From Bacteroidota bacterium (GTDB taxonomy: Bacteria; Bacteroidota; Ignavibacteria; Ignavibacteriales; Ignavibacteriaceae), in the NCBI GenBank assembly GCA_022564295.1, contig JADFLR010000013.1, forward strand, positions 31,714-95,713: a DNA stretch of 64,000 nt. The letters are read 5' to 3'. Of this stretch, positions 46,571-56,269 are shown piece after piece. The notes below the pieces were generated by a model that saw nothing but the letters and a program-made list of their open reading frames with translations, had not been told where the DNA came from and did no database searches. Numbering within the stretch: position 1 is the stretch's first letter; each line of letters starts with the position of its first letter. The position numbers were made by a program, and so were the translations under genes.

Positions 46571-46867
46571 ATGGCGGACAAAAAGAAGCTAAAAATAAAA
46601 ATCTTTGATAAAGAATACTCTTTATTAGTTGAGAATGAAGAAATAGCAAAAGAACTTGCTATTTATGTAAATAAAGTAATGGAAGAAACCAAAGAGGAAC
46701 TTCCTGATCAGCAATCTCAAACGATTGCTATAATTGCTTGTTTGAATATTGCTTATGATTTGTTTATTGAAAAGAACAGGAATCGTGAATTTCTAATTCA
46801 AGCATCAGATAAAGTAAAAAAACTAAAGCTTCTATTAAACGTCCCCGAAATGTCCGACCCATCTTAA
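46571..46867 (+). CDS. zapA: Cell division protein ZapA
   Basis: A 98-residue protein of the ZapA family. It has KLKIKIFDKEYSLLVENEEI, then LAIYVNKVMEE, the hydrophobic helix SQTIAIIACLNIAYDLFIEK and a C-terminal helix. ZapA binds FtsZ and promotes Z-ring bundling. Immediately downstream lies a 6S RNA candidate, the same zapA-6S order seen in many bacteria. Confidence 0.9.
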   Translation: MADKKKLKIKIFDKEYSLLVENEEIAKELAIYVNKVMEETKEELPDQQSQTIAIIACLNIAYDLFIEKNRNREFLIQASDKVKKLKLLLNVPEMSDPS

Positions 46868-46871
46868 GCGT

Positions 46872-47073
46872 TTGCCGCGCTACTGCTCTTTTGAGATAAG
46901 AAAAACTAACAGAATCAAAATAGGGAGTATGACTTCGGCGTGTAAGACAGGCCTCATCTTCAACCTGGTTGAAGACTTGCGAAAGCAGCGGTGGAAGTAA
47001 GAAACGTTCGAGTGTATTCCCACTGTGTATAAATAGGGTTTTTCCTATTTACCAGGTGCAGTAGTTGCGGCTT
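46872..47073 (+). ncRNA. ssrS: 6S RNA candidate
   Basis: The ~200-base gap between zapA and rny folds as one long rod. The closing stem GCCGCGCTACTGC (46874-46886) pairs with GCAGTAGTTGCGGC (47058-47071). It is followed by a large internal bubble whose 3' strand holds a small hairpin (AAATAGG/CCTATTT, ~47031-47050). A second stem is formed by GGGAGTA (46923-46929) with TATTCCC (47015-47021), and an apical hairpin by TCTTCAAC/GTTGAAGA near 46957-46975. A closing stem, a central bubble with a small 3'-strand hairpin and an apical stem are the known 6S RNA architecture, which mimics an open promoter and binds RNA polymerase. The exact ends are estimates. Confidence 0.82.
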
Positions 47074-47102
47074 AATTTTGTTAATCCCATACTGGAGGAA
47101 AA

Positions 47103-48665
47103 ATGGATCCGATAATACAAATTGTGATAGTAGTTGGTTTAGTTGCTTTATTTTTCTACTTGGGTTGGTTGGTTAATTCAAGAATAGGTAAGAATAGTCT
47201 TATTTCTGCAGATGAGAGAGCAAAACAGCTCGTTACTGATGCGGAAAAGGAAGCTAAAAATCTTAAGAGAGAAAAACTGCTTGAAGTAAAAGATGAATGG
47301 TATAAAAAGAAAATTGATTTTGATAACGAGGTAAACCAACGAAAGCAGAAACTTAGTAATCTCGAAAAACAACTATCTACCAGAGAAGATAACACCGAAA
47401 AAAAGTTAGAGCTTGTTCTTCAAAAAGAAAGAGTGAACAAAAAAGTCGAGAGAGAACATCAGGAATTAGATATAGTTCTTAAAAAGAAAGCTGAAGAAGT
47501 TAAAAAAGTTGAACTCGAACTAAATGAACGACTTGTGAAAATATCTGGTTTAACTACTGAAGAAGCTAAAAATATTCTTATTCAGAATATGGTTGAACAG
47601 GCAAAAATCGATTCCGTGCAAGTAGTAAAAGAAATTTATGACAAAGCTAAATATGATGCTAAAAAAGAAGCTCAAAAAATAATCGTTCAAGCAATTCAAA
47701 GAACTGCCGCTGATCATTCAATTGAGACCACTGTTTCAGTTGTTCAAATTCAGAATGATGAGATGAAGGGTAGAATAATTGGTAAAGAAGGAAGAAACAT
47801 TAGAGCTTTTGAATCGTGCACAGGAGTAGATGTAATAGTTGATGATACGCCGGAAGCAGTACTTCTTTCTTCATTCGATCAGTTCCGCAGAGAAGTTGCA
47901 AGAGTTTCTCTCGAACGTCTTATAGCCGACGGTAGAATTCATCCTGCGAGAATTGAAGAAGTTGTTGAAAAGACCCGCCAGGAATTGGAAGAAGAAATGT
48001 TTAGAGATGGTGAGAATACTGTATTGCAGCTTGGTCTACATAATATGCACAACGAACTAATTAAACATATCGGGAGAATGAGATACCGTTCGAGCTTTGG
48101 ACAAAACCTGCTAAATCATAGTATTGAAGTTGCTTACCTTACAGGAATAATGGCTACTGAACTTGGATTGGAAACCAACCTTGCTAAACGTGCCGGTCTT
48201 CTTCATGATATTGGAAAGACTGTTGATAAAAGTATTGAAGGTCCGCACGCATTGATTGGATATGATTTAACAAAAAAATGTAAAGAAAATCCAATCGTTG
48301 TTAATGCTGTTGGTTCACATCATGAAGATATTGAGATGGAACATCCGATTGCTGCTTTAGTGCAGGCAGCAGATGCAATTAGCGGAGCAAGACCCGGTGC
48401 AAGACGAGAGCCGCTTGAAAGCTATGTAAAACGATTAGAAAACCTTGAACTACTTGCTAAGTCGTTTGAAGGCGTTGCTAAAACGTATGCTATTCAGGCA
48501 GGCAGGGAAATAAGAGTAGTTGTTGAAAATGAAAAGATTGACGACCTTGTGGCTGACCGCCTTGCGAGGGAAATCGCTTCGAAGATAGAAGAGGATATGG
48601 AATATCCGGGGCAGATTAAAGTTACGGTTATCCGGGAAGTTAGAAAAATTAGTTATGCTAAATAG
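47103..48665 (+). CDS. rny: Ribonuclease Y
   Basis: A 520-residue membrane-anchored endoribonuclease. A single membrane helix is at residues 4-24 (IQIVIVVGLVALFFYLGWLV), a long charged coiled coil spans ~35-200, a KH domain has GRIIGKEGRNIRAFE near 222, and an HD domain has LLHDIGKTVD near 360 and SHHEDIEMEHP near 405. It starts mRNA decay. GGAGG precedes the ATG at good distance. The length is standard for the family. Confidence 0.96.
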   Translation: MDPIIQIVIVVGLVALFFYLGWLVNSRIGKNSLISADERAKQLVTDAEKEAKNLKREKLLEVKDEWYKKKIDFDNEVNQRKQKLSNLEKQLSTREDNTEKKLELVLQKERVNKKVEREHQELDIVLKKKAEEVKKVELELNERLVKISGLTTEEAKNILIQNMVEQAKIDSVQVVKEIYDKAKYDAKKEAQKIIVQAIQRTAADHSIETTVSVVQIQNDEMKGRIIGKEGRNIRAFESCTGVDVIVDDTPEAVLLSSFDQFRREVARVSLERLIADGRIHPARIEEVVEKTRQELEEEMFRDGENTVLQLGLHNMHNELIKHIGRMRYRSSFGQNLLNHSIEVAYLTGIMATELGLETNLAKRAGLLHDIGKTVDKSIEGPHALIGYDLTKKCKENPIVVNAVGSHHEDIEMEHPIAALVQAADAISGARPGARREPLESYVKRLENLELLAKSFEGVAKTYAIQAGREIRVVVENEKIDDLVADRLAREIASKIEEDMEYPGQIKVTVIREVRKISYAK

Positions 48666-48669
48666 TTCT

Positions 48670-48687
48670 GGGGCTTTTGCCCCTTTT
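48670..48687 (+). terminator. Rho-independent terminator after rny
   Basis: GGGGC-TTTT-GCCCC (48670-48683) followed by TTTT, directly after the rny stop. The coaE start lies 17 bases further on, so coaE would need read-through or its own promoter. Confidence 0.8.
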
Positions 48688-48704
48688 CTATAATCTTTTT
48701 ACAG

Positions 48705-49301
48705 GTGAATAAAATAAGAGTAGCAATTACCGGAGGCATTGGTTCGGGGAAGAGCACTTTTGCAAATTACCTTGCTTCAAAAGGTTATGTTGTAATTAAT
48801 GCTGATGATATTTCAAAAGATATTCTTACTTCCGATGAGATCATAAAAAAGAAAATTATTAAAGAGTTTGGCAGTAATTCTTATAATGATGGAAAATTAA
48901 TTAGGAAATTTATTGCTGTCCAGGTGTTTTCTGATCCAACCAAACTCAACAAATTAAATTCCATTCTCCATCCACGAGTACTTCAAAAAATCGATACTTT
49001 AATTGAAATAAAATATAAAGATGAAAAAATCGTCTTTATAGAAGCAGCTTTAATTTATGAAGCAGAAATAGAAAAAAAGTTTGATTACGTTGTATTAGTT
49101 ACCGCCGATTTCAATATAAGATTAAAAAGAACCGTTGGGAATGGAAAGTTTACTGAAGATGATTTTATCAACAGGGATAAAAACCAAATTCCGCAGGAAG
49201 AAAAAGAAAAAAGAGCCGATTTTATTTTCTTAAATAATGGAAGTAAAAAAGATTTAATTAAAAAAGCAGATTTACTTTTATTAACTTTAAACGCAGGATA
49301 A
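48705..49301 (+). CDS. coaE: Dephospho-CoA kinase
   Basis: A 198-residue P-loop kinase with VAITGGIGSGKSTFANYLAS at the N-terminus, VINADDISKDIL, then HPRVLQKID and VFIEAALIYEAE. It phosphorylates dephospho-CoA in the last step of CoA synthesis. The start is GTG at 48705, with AGG immediately before; there is no better start upstream. Confidence 0.92.
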   Translation: MNKIRVAITGGIGSGKSTFANYLASKGYVVINADDISKDILTSDEIIKKKIIKEFGSNSYNDGKLIRKFIAVQVFSDPTKLNKLNSILHPRVLQKIDTLIEIKYKDEKIVFIEAALIYEAEIEKKFDYVVLVTADFNIRLKRTVGNGKFTEDDFINRDKNQIPQEEKEKRADFIFLNNGSKKDLIKKADLLLLTLNAG

Positions 49302-49346
49302 ATAATTTTAAGTATTCATACTATTAATATTTTACGGGAGTAAAGG

Positions 49347-50249
49347 GTGTCGGTTATTAATAATATTATTGTTTCAGTTGTACAGGTGATGCCTAAATCC
49401 GTTGTTGGATTTTTTTCCCGCAAATACATTGCAGGGGAATCACTTGATTCAGCCGTTAGTTTAGTTAAAGAATTAAATGCCAAAGGAATGTACGCAACGT
49501 TAGACGTACTTGGTGAATCAGTTACAAATGAGGAAGAAGCGTTAAGAGCTTTCGAGAATGCAATGAAAGTTTTTGATGCAATCGTTGAACATAATCTTGA
49601 TGCAAACATTTCCATAAAACCTACACAACTTGGGTTAAGTTTTCATGAACAATTTGCTTGCGAACAAATAAGGAAATTAGTTAAACGCGCAAACGAAATT
49701 GATAACTTTGTGAGAATTGATATGGAAGATTCTCAGTATACGGATGCAACTATAAATATTTATAAAAGCGTATTTGAAGAGTTCGGTAATGTTGGAATTG
49801 TATTGCAATCTTACCTTAAACGAAGTTACAACGATACTGTGATATTAAATAAGCTTGGAACGAATTACAGAATATGTAAGGGCATTTATGTTGAACCTGC
49901 TTCATTAGCTTATAAAGATAAACAGATGATACGCGATAATTTTCTAAAAATGTTGGAGTGTATGTTCAAAAACGGAAATTATGTTGGCATTGCCACTCAC
50001 GATGAATACCTGATAGACAACGCATACAGGATGATAAAAGAACTTAACATACCTAATGATAAATTTGAATTTCAAATGTTGTTAGGTGTTAGAGAAGATT
50101 TAAGAAATAAAATAAACAACGATGGTTATAAGATAAGAATTTATGTGCCGTTTGGTGAAGATTGGTATGAATATTCAATAAGACGAATGCAAGAAAATCC
50201 TCAAATTGCAGGTTATATTGTTAAAAATATTTTTTCCTTTAATAAATGA
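49347..50249 (+). CDS. Proline dehydrogenase
   Basis: A 300-residue stand-alone ProDH of the FAD-containing TIM-barrel family. RIDMEDSQYTDATINIYKS, NYRICKGIYVEPASLAYKD, GIATHDEYLID and FQMLLGVREDLRN are the conserved active-site strands. The last part, YVPFGEDWYEYSIRRMQENP, carries the substrate-binding Arg pair. It oxidises proline to pyrroline-5-carboxylate. The start is GTG at 49347 (ACGGGAG lies upstream). Its end overlaps tsaD by 4 bases. Confidence 0.92.
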   Translation: MSVINNIIVSVVQVMPKSVVGFFSRKYIAGESLDSAVSLVKELNAKGMYATLDVLGESVTNEEEALRAFENAMKVFDAIVEHNLDANISIKPTQLGLSFHEQFACEQIRKLVKRANEIDNFVRIDMEDSQYTDATINIYKSVFEEFGNVGIVLQSYLKRSYNDTVILNKLGTNYRICKGIYVEPASLAYKDKQMIRDNFLKMLECMFKNGNYVGIATHDEYLIDNAYRMIKELNIPNDKFEFQMLLGVREDLRNKINNDGYKIRIYVPFGEDWYEYSIRRMQENPQIAGYIVKNIFSFNK

Positions 50250-51265
50250 TTGTTTTAGGTATTGAAAGTTCTTGCGATGAAACATCTGCCGCTATTCTAT
50301 CCGGTAATAATATATTATCAAATCTAATTTCCTCTCAGGATTTTCATGCCGATTACGGCGGAGTAGTTCCTGAATTATCGAGCCGCGCACATCTGCAAAT
50401 TATTAAACCGTTGGTTGATAAAGCTTTAAAAGAATCAAATCTTAATTGTGCTGATATCGATCTTATCACAGCAACAGCCGGACCCGGTTTAATCGGTGCA
50501 TTGCTCGTTGGATTAACTTATGCAAAAGGATTAGCATTCTCGCTAAACAAGCCATTTATTGCTGTAAATCACATTGAAGGACATATTTTTTCCGGCTTTC
50601 TGATGGAAGATAAACCTGAGTTTCCTTTATTAACTTTAGTTGTTTCCGGCGGTCATACGTTGCTTCTTTATGTAAAAAGTTTTATGGAGATTCAGCAATT
50701 AGGAACTACCGTTGATGATGCCACCGGCGAAGCTTTTGATAAAGTATCAAAGATGCTTTCTTTTGGTTATCCCGGAGGTCCGAAAATACAAAATGCATCA
50801 AAGATTGGGGATGAGGATAAAATTAAATTTCCTGTTGCAGTGTTGAAAAAACCTTATAACTTTTCATTTAGTGGATTAAAAACATCGGTATTAAGATACA
50901 TTCAAAAAAACTTTTCGAATGTAAACGATATTCCTGAAAAAGAAAAAAATGATATTGCTGCTTCATTTCAGAAAGCGGTGGTAATTGCTTTGATGCAAAA
51001 CACTGAGAGGGCACTTCATAATTATGATGTGAAATCTATTTCTTTAGTTGGCGGTGTTGCTGCAAATGCAAAGCTTAGAAATGAAATAACGATTCTTTCA
51101 AAAAAATACGGTAAGAAGATAATCATTCCTTCCTTAGAATTTTGTGGTGATAATGCTGCAATGATTGCCTTGCGTGGGAAATCCTTATTTGAATCCGGAA
51201 GGCAGGATAGTTTAAATGCAAAACCATATCCTTCGTTGGGTGAGAATTATTTTCATACAAGTTAA
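50246..51265 (+). CDS. tsaD: tRNA N6-threonylcarbamoyladenosine synthase subunit TsaD
   Basis: A 339-residue ASKHA-fold protein. The start MIVLGIESSCDETSAAIL, the metal-binding AVNHIEGHIFSGFL near 109-122, VVSGGHTLLLYV and GVAANAKLRNEI are the family markers. With TsaB, TsaC and TsaE it puts the t6A modification at A37 of ANN-reading tRNAs. ATGA overlap with the proline dehydrogenase gene suggests coupling. Confidence 0.96.
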   Translation: MIVLGIESSCDETSAAILSGNNILSNLISSQDFHADYGGVVPELSSRAHLQIIKPLVDKALKESNLNCADIDLITATAGPGLIGALLVGLTYAKGLAFSLNKPFIAVNHIEGHIFSGFLMEDKPEFPLLTLVVSGGHTLLLYVKSFMEIQQLGTTVDDATGEAFDKVSKMLSFGYPGGPKIQNASKIGDEDKIKFPVAVLKKPYNFSFSGLKTSVLRYIQKNFSNVNDIPEKEKNDIAASFQKAVVIALMQNTERALHNYDVKSISLVGGVAANAKLRNEITILSKKYGKKIIIPSLEFCGDNAAMIALRGKSLFESGRQDSLNAKPYPSLGENYFHTS

Positions 51266-51292
51266 TTAAGTAATTTTTTGTAAATTAATCCT

Positions 51293-51628
51293 ATGAATGT
51301 CATAGATTCTTTAACGGAATTAAATTTTGAAGTACTCTCTAAAGAAGAAAAGAGAGAGATGCTAATACAGATTCGTGATGAAATCGATTCGATTGATGAT
51401 TCATTAGCGGAACTTCTAAATTACAGAGCAGCCAAATATGAAATTTTAAGCACGTTGAAGCAGCAGCTTCATCTGAATAACTATTCTCCACAACGGGAAA
51501 AAGAAATAATTGAACGAATCGGTAACAGTAATAAAAGCAATTTAAGTTCTAAAGATCTGATGCAGATTTTTGAAAGAATTATTGACGTTTCAAGAGCAAT
51601 CCAGAAAAGGGTACGCAACAAGAATTAG
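51293..51628 (+). CDS. Chorismate-mutase-like (AroQ-type) protein
   Basis: A 111-residue all-helical protein. LIQIRDEIDSIDDSLAELLN then YRAAKYEILSTLKQQLHL and YSPQREKEIIERI follow the AroQ pattern, in which the Arg-x-x-Ile-Asp and the later Arg/Lys bind chorismate. No prephenate dehydratase or DAHP synthase domain is attached. It could convert chorismate to prephenate, or be a regulatory fold only; the neighbours tsaD and mltG do not help. Confidence 0.7.
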   Translation: MNVIDSLTELNFEVLSKEEKREMLIQIRDEIDSIDDSLAELLNYRAAKYEILSTLKQQLHLNNYSPQREKEIIERIGNSNKSNLSSKDLMQIFERIIDVSRAIQKRVRNKN

Positions 51629-51652
51629 GTAACTCTTCTTAATCATCTCATT

Positions 51653-52684
51653 ATGAAATTAAAACTCAAAGAATTACTTTCCACCTCTGAGAGCTACCTG
51701 CTATTATCGTTTTTTATTGCAATTTTTTTTATTTCCAGTTACATTATTTTTACTCCTAATTTTTATCAAACGTCATCACCAATTCAGTTCGATATAAAAA
51801 AAGGTGAACAGTTTTTAGGCATAGTTGAACGGTTATACCAGAAAAATATTATTCCGAGTAAATCGAATTTCCGTATAGCTGCCTTTATTTACAGTGCTGA
51901 AAAAAAAATTCGTGCTGCAAGATATTATATCCCGAATGGATTAAGCTATTTAGATTTACTCGATCTTTTTATTAGCGGTGAATGCTATTTTGAACGTAAG
52001 GTTAGAGTAAGTGATGGGCAAACAATAAAATGGTTAGCTTCAAGATTAAAATGGCAAGTGTTTGTAGATTCCACTAAATTTGTAAATTTAGCCGAAGATA
52101 CTGTATTCATCTCTAAATTAGGGTTGAGTATAAATTCTTTGCAGGGCTATTTATTCCCAAAAGTTTATGATATTTATGAATTCAGTTCCCCAGGAGAAGT
52201 TTTAAAAATTTTTTATAAAGGATGTGAAGAATATCTTGTTGATAGTTTAGAACGAAGAGCAGAAGAACTTGGATTTACAATTCACGAAGTGCTAACTTTG
52301 GCATCGATAGTTAAAGGAGAAACAAATAATGTTGAAGAGATGCCGCGAATTGCCGGCGTTTATCATAACAGATTAAGAATTGGAATGAGACTTCAGGCTG
52401 ATCCAACAATTCAATATATTTTACCGGGCGGCTGGCGAAGATTGTTATATGAAGATTTGGAAATTGAATCTCCATATAACACTTATAGGTATGCAGGACT
52501 TCCACCGGGACCAATTAATAACCCGGGAAAGAATGCAATAATTGCTGTGCTTTATCCTGAAGAGCATAAGTATTTATATTTTGTTGCTAACGGAAAAGGG
52601 GATCACAATTTCAGCAAAACACTTAATGAACATTCAAGTAATGTAAGAGAATACAGACGATGGGTAAGATCGCAAAACAACTAA
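51653..52684 (+). CDS. mltG: Endolytic murein transglycosylase MltG
   Basis: A 343-residue protein with one N-terminal membrane helix (residues ~14-34) and a YceG domain. LASIVKGETNNVEEMPRIAG holds the conserved catalytic-site Glu of the family's LASIVxxE block, and NRLRIGMRLQADPTIQY and YNTYRYAGLPPGPINNPG follow. It cuts nascent peptidoglycan strands and ends their growth. It overlaps the next gene by 25 bases. Confidence 0.92.
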   Translation: MKLKLKELLSTSESYLLLSFFIAIFFISSYIIFTPNFYQTSSPIQFDIKKGEQFLGIVERLYQKNIIPSKSNFRIAAFIYSAEKKIRAARYYIPNGLSYLDLLDLFISGECYFERKVRVSDGQTIKWLASRLKWQVFVDSTKFVNLAEDTVFISKLGLSINSLQGYLFPKVYDIYEFSSPGEVLKIFYKGCEEYLVDSLERRAEELGFTIHEVLTLASIVKGETNNVEEMPRIAGVYHNRLRIGMRLQADPTIQYILPGGWRRLLYEDLEIESPYNTYRYAGLPPGPINNPGKNAIIAVLYPEEHKYLYFVANGKGDHNFSKTLNEHSSNVREYRRWVRSQNN

Positions 52685-54333
52685 TATTAATAATGTTAAC
52701 TTTTTTACTTATTAATAGTTGTGCAAATCAGCTTCCTCCGGGAGGCGGTGAAGTTGATAAGATTCCGCCGGAGATTGTGGAAGTTTACCCGTCGAACGGT
52801 ACGATTAACTATGATGATAATTATTTTGAAATTGAATTTTCTGAATATGTTGATAAGCGATCATTTAAAGATGCTCTTTTTATTTCACCAAATATTGAAG
52901 GCAGACTTATCTATGAATGGACAGGAACAGGTATCTCCGTAGAGTTTGCAGAAGGGTTAAAAGAAGATGTTACGTACACAATTACTGTTGGAACAGACCT
53001 TGTTGACAGAAATAATAAAAACAGGATGGAAAGTTCTTTTACATTTTCATTCTCAACCGGCAGTACAATTGATCGGAGAACGATAAGCGGGCGTGTTTAC
53101 AGTGATGACCAGGAAGGTGTACTCATCTACACTTATAAAATGAATGAAGGTGTGGATACACTGTTTAAACGTAAACCTGATTATGTTTCACAAACTGGTA
53201 ATGACGGAAGTTTTAAGTTAAATGGGTTGGGTGAATCAAACTACAGACTTTTTGCTATAAAGGATGAATACCGTGACCTGATTTACGATTTGAACCTCGA
53301 TTTAATTGGCTTACCGAACCAGGATATTTCTTTGCAAGGTTTGGACACCTCGTTTACGGGAATATATTTCAAGTTATTTAAAGCTGATACCACTGCACCA
53401 AGATTACTTAAAGGAATTATGACTGATGAACGTCATATTCTTGTAACAGTTACAGAAAAGATCGATAATGATTTGCTAACTTCCGATAACTTTTATGTAA
53501 TTGATTCAATGACAAATAAGAAGTCTGCAATTTCTTTTGTGTTTAGTAAACAAGGAAAATTTGATGAGATAGTTTTAGTGCCCGAAGTAAAGTTAGAGAG
53601 TGATAATGATGTTTTTCTAATGGCTAAAATGTTAAAAGATACTGTTGATAATGAATACAAAAATGATTTTGTTCAGCTAACCGTTTCCGATAGACCAGAC
53701 ACTATACCTGTGAATGTTACGACAAGTGAACCGAAAAACAATGCTATAGTAGATTTTATAAATCCTAATATTAAATTTTATTTTAATGATGGATTTAGGA
53801 AAGAAGATATACAGCGAAACATAACATTTACAGATACTTTGAACAAAGGAGTTCCTTTCAAAATCAGTTATGATGATGATGCAACTTTGGTAGTCTCGCC
53901 GTTAAAAGAACTTATCGCAGAAAAAGATTATATCATTAATCTTGATTTAAATGCTTTTGTTGATGCAGCAGGAAACAAGCAGGATTCAATTTATGAATTT
54001 AAATTCAAAACTATCTCTGGATTGGATTTCACAGGCATTACCGGAAAAATATTAAATGTACATTTTCATAAAAATCCAGTTCTTGTTTTAGAAAATATTG
54101 ACAATAAAAAGTTAAAATATCAGACAAAGGTTAGTGAAGAAAACTTTAATTTCGAGAGAGTTGAAGCGGGGAAATACATACTTTGGTGTTACTTTGATGA
54201 AGACAGTAATTATCAATATTCTTACGGATGGCCCGAGCCAATTAAATTTTCGGAAAGGTTTTTTATTTATTCCGATACACTCAAACTTAAACCGAGGTGG
54301 GTTATCACTGATGTTCTGTTTGAATTTAAGTGA
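52660..54333 (+). CDS. Ig-like (Big_5) domain lipoprotein
   Basis: A 557-residue protein with signal peptide and lipobox (TFLLINSC, Cys at residue 21), then the usual CANQLPPGGGEVDKIPPEIV start of a family common in Bacteroidota. An N-terminal Ig-like fold (VYPSNGTINYDDNYFEIEFS) is followed by more beta-sandwich repeats (for example VNVTTSEPKNNAIVDFINPN). It is probably anchored to the outer membrane with a structural or binding role. The ATG at 52660 lies inside the end of mltG (25-base overlap). Function unknown. Confidence 0.75.
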   Translation: MGKIAKQLILIMLTFLLINSCANQLPPGGGEVDKIPPEIVEVYPSNGTINYDDNYFEIEFSEYVDKRSFKDALFISPNIEGRLIYEWTGTGISVEFAEGLKEDVTYTITVGTDLVDRNNKNRMESSFTFSFSTGSTIDRRTISGRVYSDDQEGVLIYTYKMNEGVDTLFKRKPDYVSQTGNDGSFKLNGLGESNYRLFAIKDEYRDLIYDLNLDLIGLPNQDISLQGLDTSFTGIYFKLFKADTTAPRLLKGIMTDERHILVTVTEKIDNDLLTSDNFYVIDSMTNKKSAISFVFSKQGKFDEIVLVPEVKLESDNDVFLMAKMLKDTVDNEYKNDFVQLTVSDRPDTIPVNVTTSEPKNNAIVDFINPNIKFYFNDGFRKEDIQRNITFTDTLNKGVPFKISYDDDATLVVSPLKELIAEKDYIINLDLNAFVDAAGNKQDSIYEFKFKTISGLDFTGITGKILNVHFHKNPVLVLENIDNKKLKYQTKVSEENFNFERVEAGKYILWCYFDEDSNYQYSYGWPEPIKFSERFFIYSDTLKLKPRWVITDVLFEFK

Positions 54334-55582
54334 CGGAAGGGGCAGAATTGTAAATTATCTCACCATTCTTAATTGTCATACAATTGAGATTTCTTCCAAT
54401 ATCATAAACTATATTCGCATACTCCTCTGTATCGAAGATTGAAAAATCTGCTCTCTTACCAATCTCAATGCTACCAATTTTATCATTCATTTTAAGTGCT
54501 GCTGCTGCATTAATTGATACAGCATTAATTGTTTCCTCAATAGTCATTCTCATATTCAACGCAGCCAGACTCATTATCAAACTTAAACTTGAAATATGAG
54601 AAGAGCCGGGATTAAAATCTGTAGCTAAAGCAATAATAGCATTACTCTCAATCAATTTACGTGCAGGTGCATATTGATATTTAAGGAAAAAGGAAACACC
54701 GGGTAAAAGAACAGAAACTGTATCTGCCTTGCCAAGTTTTATAATTCCATCATCCTGTAACACTTCAAGATGATCAACACTCACAGCATTATGTTTTAGT
54801 GCAGTATTCAACCCGCCAATTGAGTTAAACTGTTCTGTATGTAATTTTAAATTCAAACCGAGTTCTTCCGCTCTTATGAAAATCAAATCGATTTCATCTG
54901 CGGTAAAAGCAGTCGCTTCACAAAATCCATCACAAAACTTTGCGAGTTTTTGCTCTGCAATATGAGGCAGCATTTTATTAATTATTTCATCAATATATTC
55001 ATCACGAGTTGTTTTATGTTCCGGTGGAAAAGTGTGTGCGCCTAAAAATGTTGGTATTATATCAATCGGATAAATTTCATTCAAGTAATTTATAACCTGT
55101 AATAATTTTATTTCATTCTCAAAATCCAAACCGTAACCGCTTTTAATTTCCAAACTTGTTATGCCTTGAGAAATAAAATTTTCAATTCTCGGTTTCACTG
55201 TTTTTATAATATCTTCGAAAGACGATTGCCTGACAGACCTTACGGTAGAATTAATTCCGCCGCCTGATTCTGCGATTTTCTCATAATCAACTCCTGCGAG
55301 TTTCTGTCTGAATTCATCAGCTCTTGACCCTGTAAATACTGAGTGTGTATGACATTCCACAAGACCTGGTAAAACGGTTTTGCCGGTAACATCAATTATC
55401 CGATCAAATTTATTTTTGTTTACTGAGGAATTAGGAATGATATCTGCAATAAAATTATTATTTATAACGATGGAATGATCGTGTAATAAATCAATTTCAG
55501 AAAGCCCGGTACCACGTTTTACGTTTTTACTGTGTGTATCTAATGTTAAAAGCTGCGAAGGATTAAAAAGCAGTTTTTTCAT
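54326..55582 (-). CDS. hutI: Imidazolonepropionase
   Basis: A 418-residue amidohydrolase. TVLPGLVECHTHSVFTGSRA holds the H-x-H metal pair, followed by RADEFRQKLAGVDYEKIAES, TFLGAHTFPPEH, LKLHTEQFN and SVDHLEVL. The later ALATDFNPGSS contains the catalytic Asp. It opens imidazolone-5-propionate to formiminoglutamate in histidine breakdown. The other hut genes are not nearby. Its 3' end overlaps the convergent Ig-like gene by 8 bases and its start overlaps the SPOR gene stop by 4. Confidence 0.94.
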   Translation of the reverse strand: MKKLLFNPSQLLTLDTHSKNVKRGTGLSEIDLLHDHSIVINNNFIADIIPNSSVNKNKFDRIIDVTGKTVLPGLVECHTHSVFTGSRADEFRQKLAGVDYEKIAESGGGINSTVRSVRQSSFEDIIKTVKPRIENFISQGITSLEIKSGYGLDFENEIKLLQVINYLNEIYPIDIIPTFLGAHTFPPEHKTTRDEYIDEIINKMLPHIAEQKLAKFCDGFCEATAFTADEIDLIFIRAEELGLNLKLHTEQFNSIGGLNTALKHNAVSVDHLEVLQDDGIIKLGKADTVSVLLPGVSFFLKYQYAPARKLIESNAIIALATDFNPGSSHISSLSLIMSLAALNMRMTIEETINAVSINAAAALKMNDKIGSIEIGKRADFSIFDTEEYANIVYDIGRNLNCMTIKNGEIIYNSAPSVT

Positions 55583-56109
55583 TCTTCAAAAATATTTACA
55601 GTTTCTTGTACAACCCTTGCTTCAGTGTAACCAAGTTGATTTAGTTTAAACTTAAGATTATTGGATTCTGTTATATCTGTAAAATCACCAATTTTTACTT
55701 TATAGAAAGGAGGTTCGAAACTGATATAAACTTCTTTACGTTTAATTTTGATACGTATATCAGCTCTAATAGAATTTGCTTCGTCCATATTATCGGTAGC
55801 TACAACTAAAACTCTGTAACCATCAACAGTCCCTACAATTTTTCTGTTCTGTATAAAATTAGATTCCTGAGAACCATTTTCATACCCGTACCATACATCA
55901 GAAAGCCCTTCATTATTAGAGATTATTTTTATTTCAATTTTGGTTTTGTACCGCGTAATATCAAAATCTTCATTTACAGTTACCTTTTTTTTATCTCCAT
56001 TTCCATTCGTTTTCTCATTTTTTTCGTATCTCGAACCTGTGGATGCACTGCAATCCGCGAGAAAAAATATAAGTGGGATAAATATGAGTGTAAATTTTAA
56101 TTTATTCAT
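55579..56109 (-). CDS. SPOR-domain lipoprotein
   Basis: The start is best placed at ATG 56109 (MNKLKFTLIFIPLIFFLADC), which gives a proper lipoprotein signal with Cys at residue 20; an ATG at 56172 would add 21 unlike residues. A charged linker follows. The C-terminal ~75 residues (VGTVDGYRVLVVATDNMDEA, then YISFEPPFYKVKIGDFTD) form a SPOR domain, which binds glycan strands denuded of stem peptides at division sites. It may help division or envelope upkeep. It is coupled to hutI by a 4-base overlap, probably by chance of packing. Confidence 0.78.
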   Translation of the reverse strand: MNKLKFTLIFIPLIFFLADCSASTGSRYEKNEKTNGNGDKKKVTVNEDFDITRYKTKIEIKIISNNEGLSDVWYGYENGSQESNFIQNRKIVGTVDGYRVLVVATDNMDEANSIRADIRIKIKRKEVYISFEPPFYKVKIGDFTDITESNNLKFKLNQLGYTEARVVQETVNIFEE

Positions 56110-56269
56110 TTCGTAATAATAGGTTAGTAATATAAAATTAAATTTATGTAAACATATAAAATTTAACACCATTTAACTATAAAGTAGATAAACCAGTTCA
56201 TGCAGTTTATTTTGGGATAAACTCTTAATTTTAGTAATTTTACATATTATTTCAAAATTTTAAAAGAAA

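Noticed and set aside
52300..52330. Possible loss of the MltG catalytic Glu (LASIVKGET instead of LASIVEKET)
   Set aside because: The second Glu of the block is kept, and relatives I recall also vary at the first position, so loss of activity is not supported.
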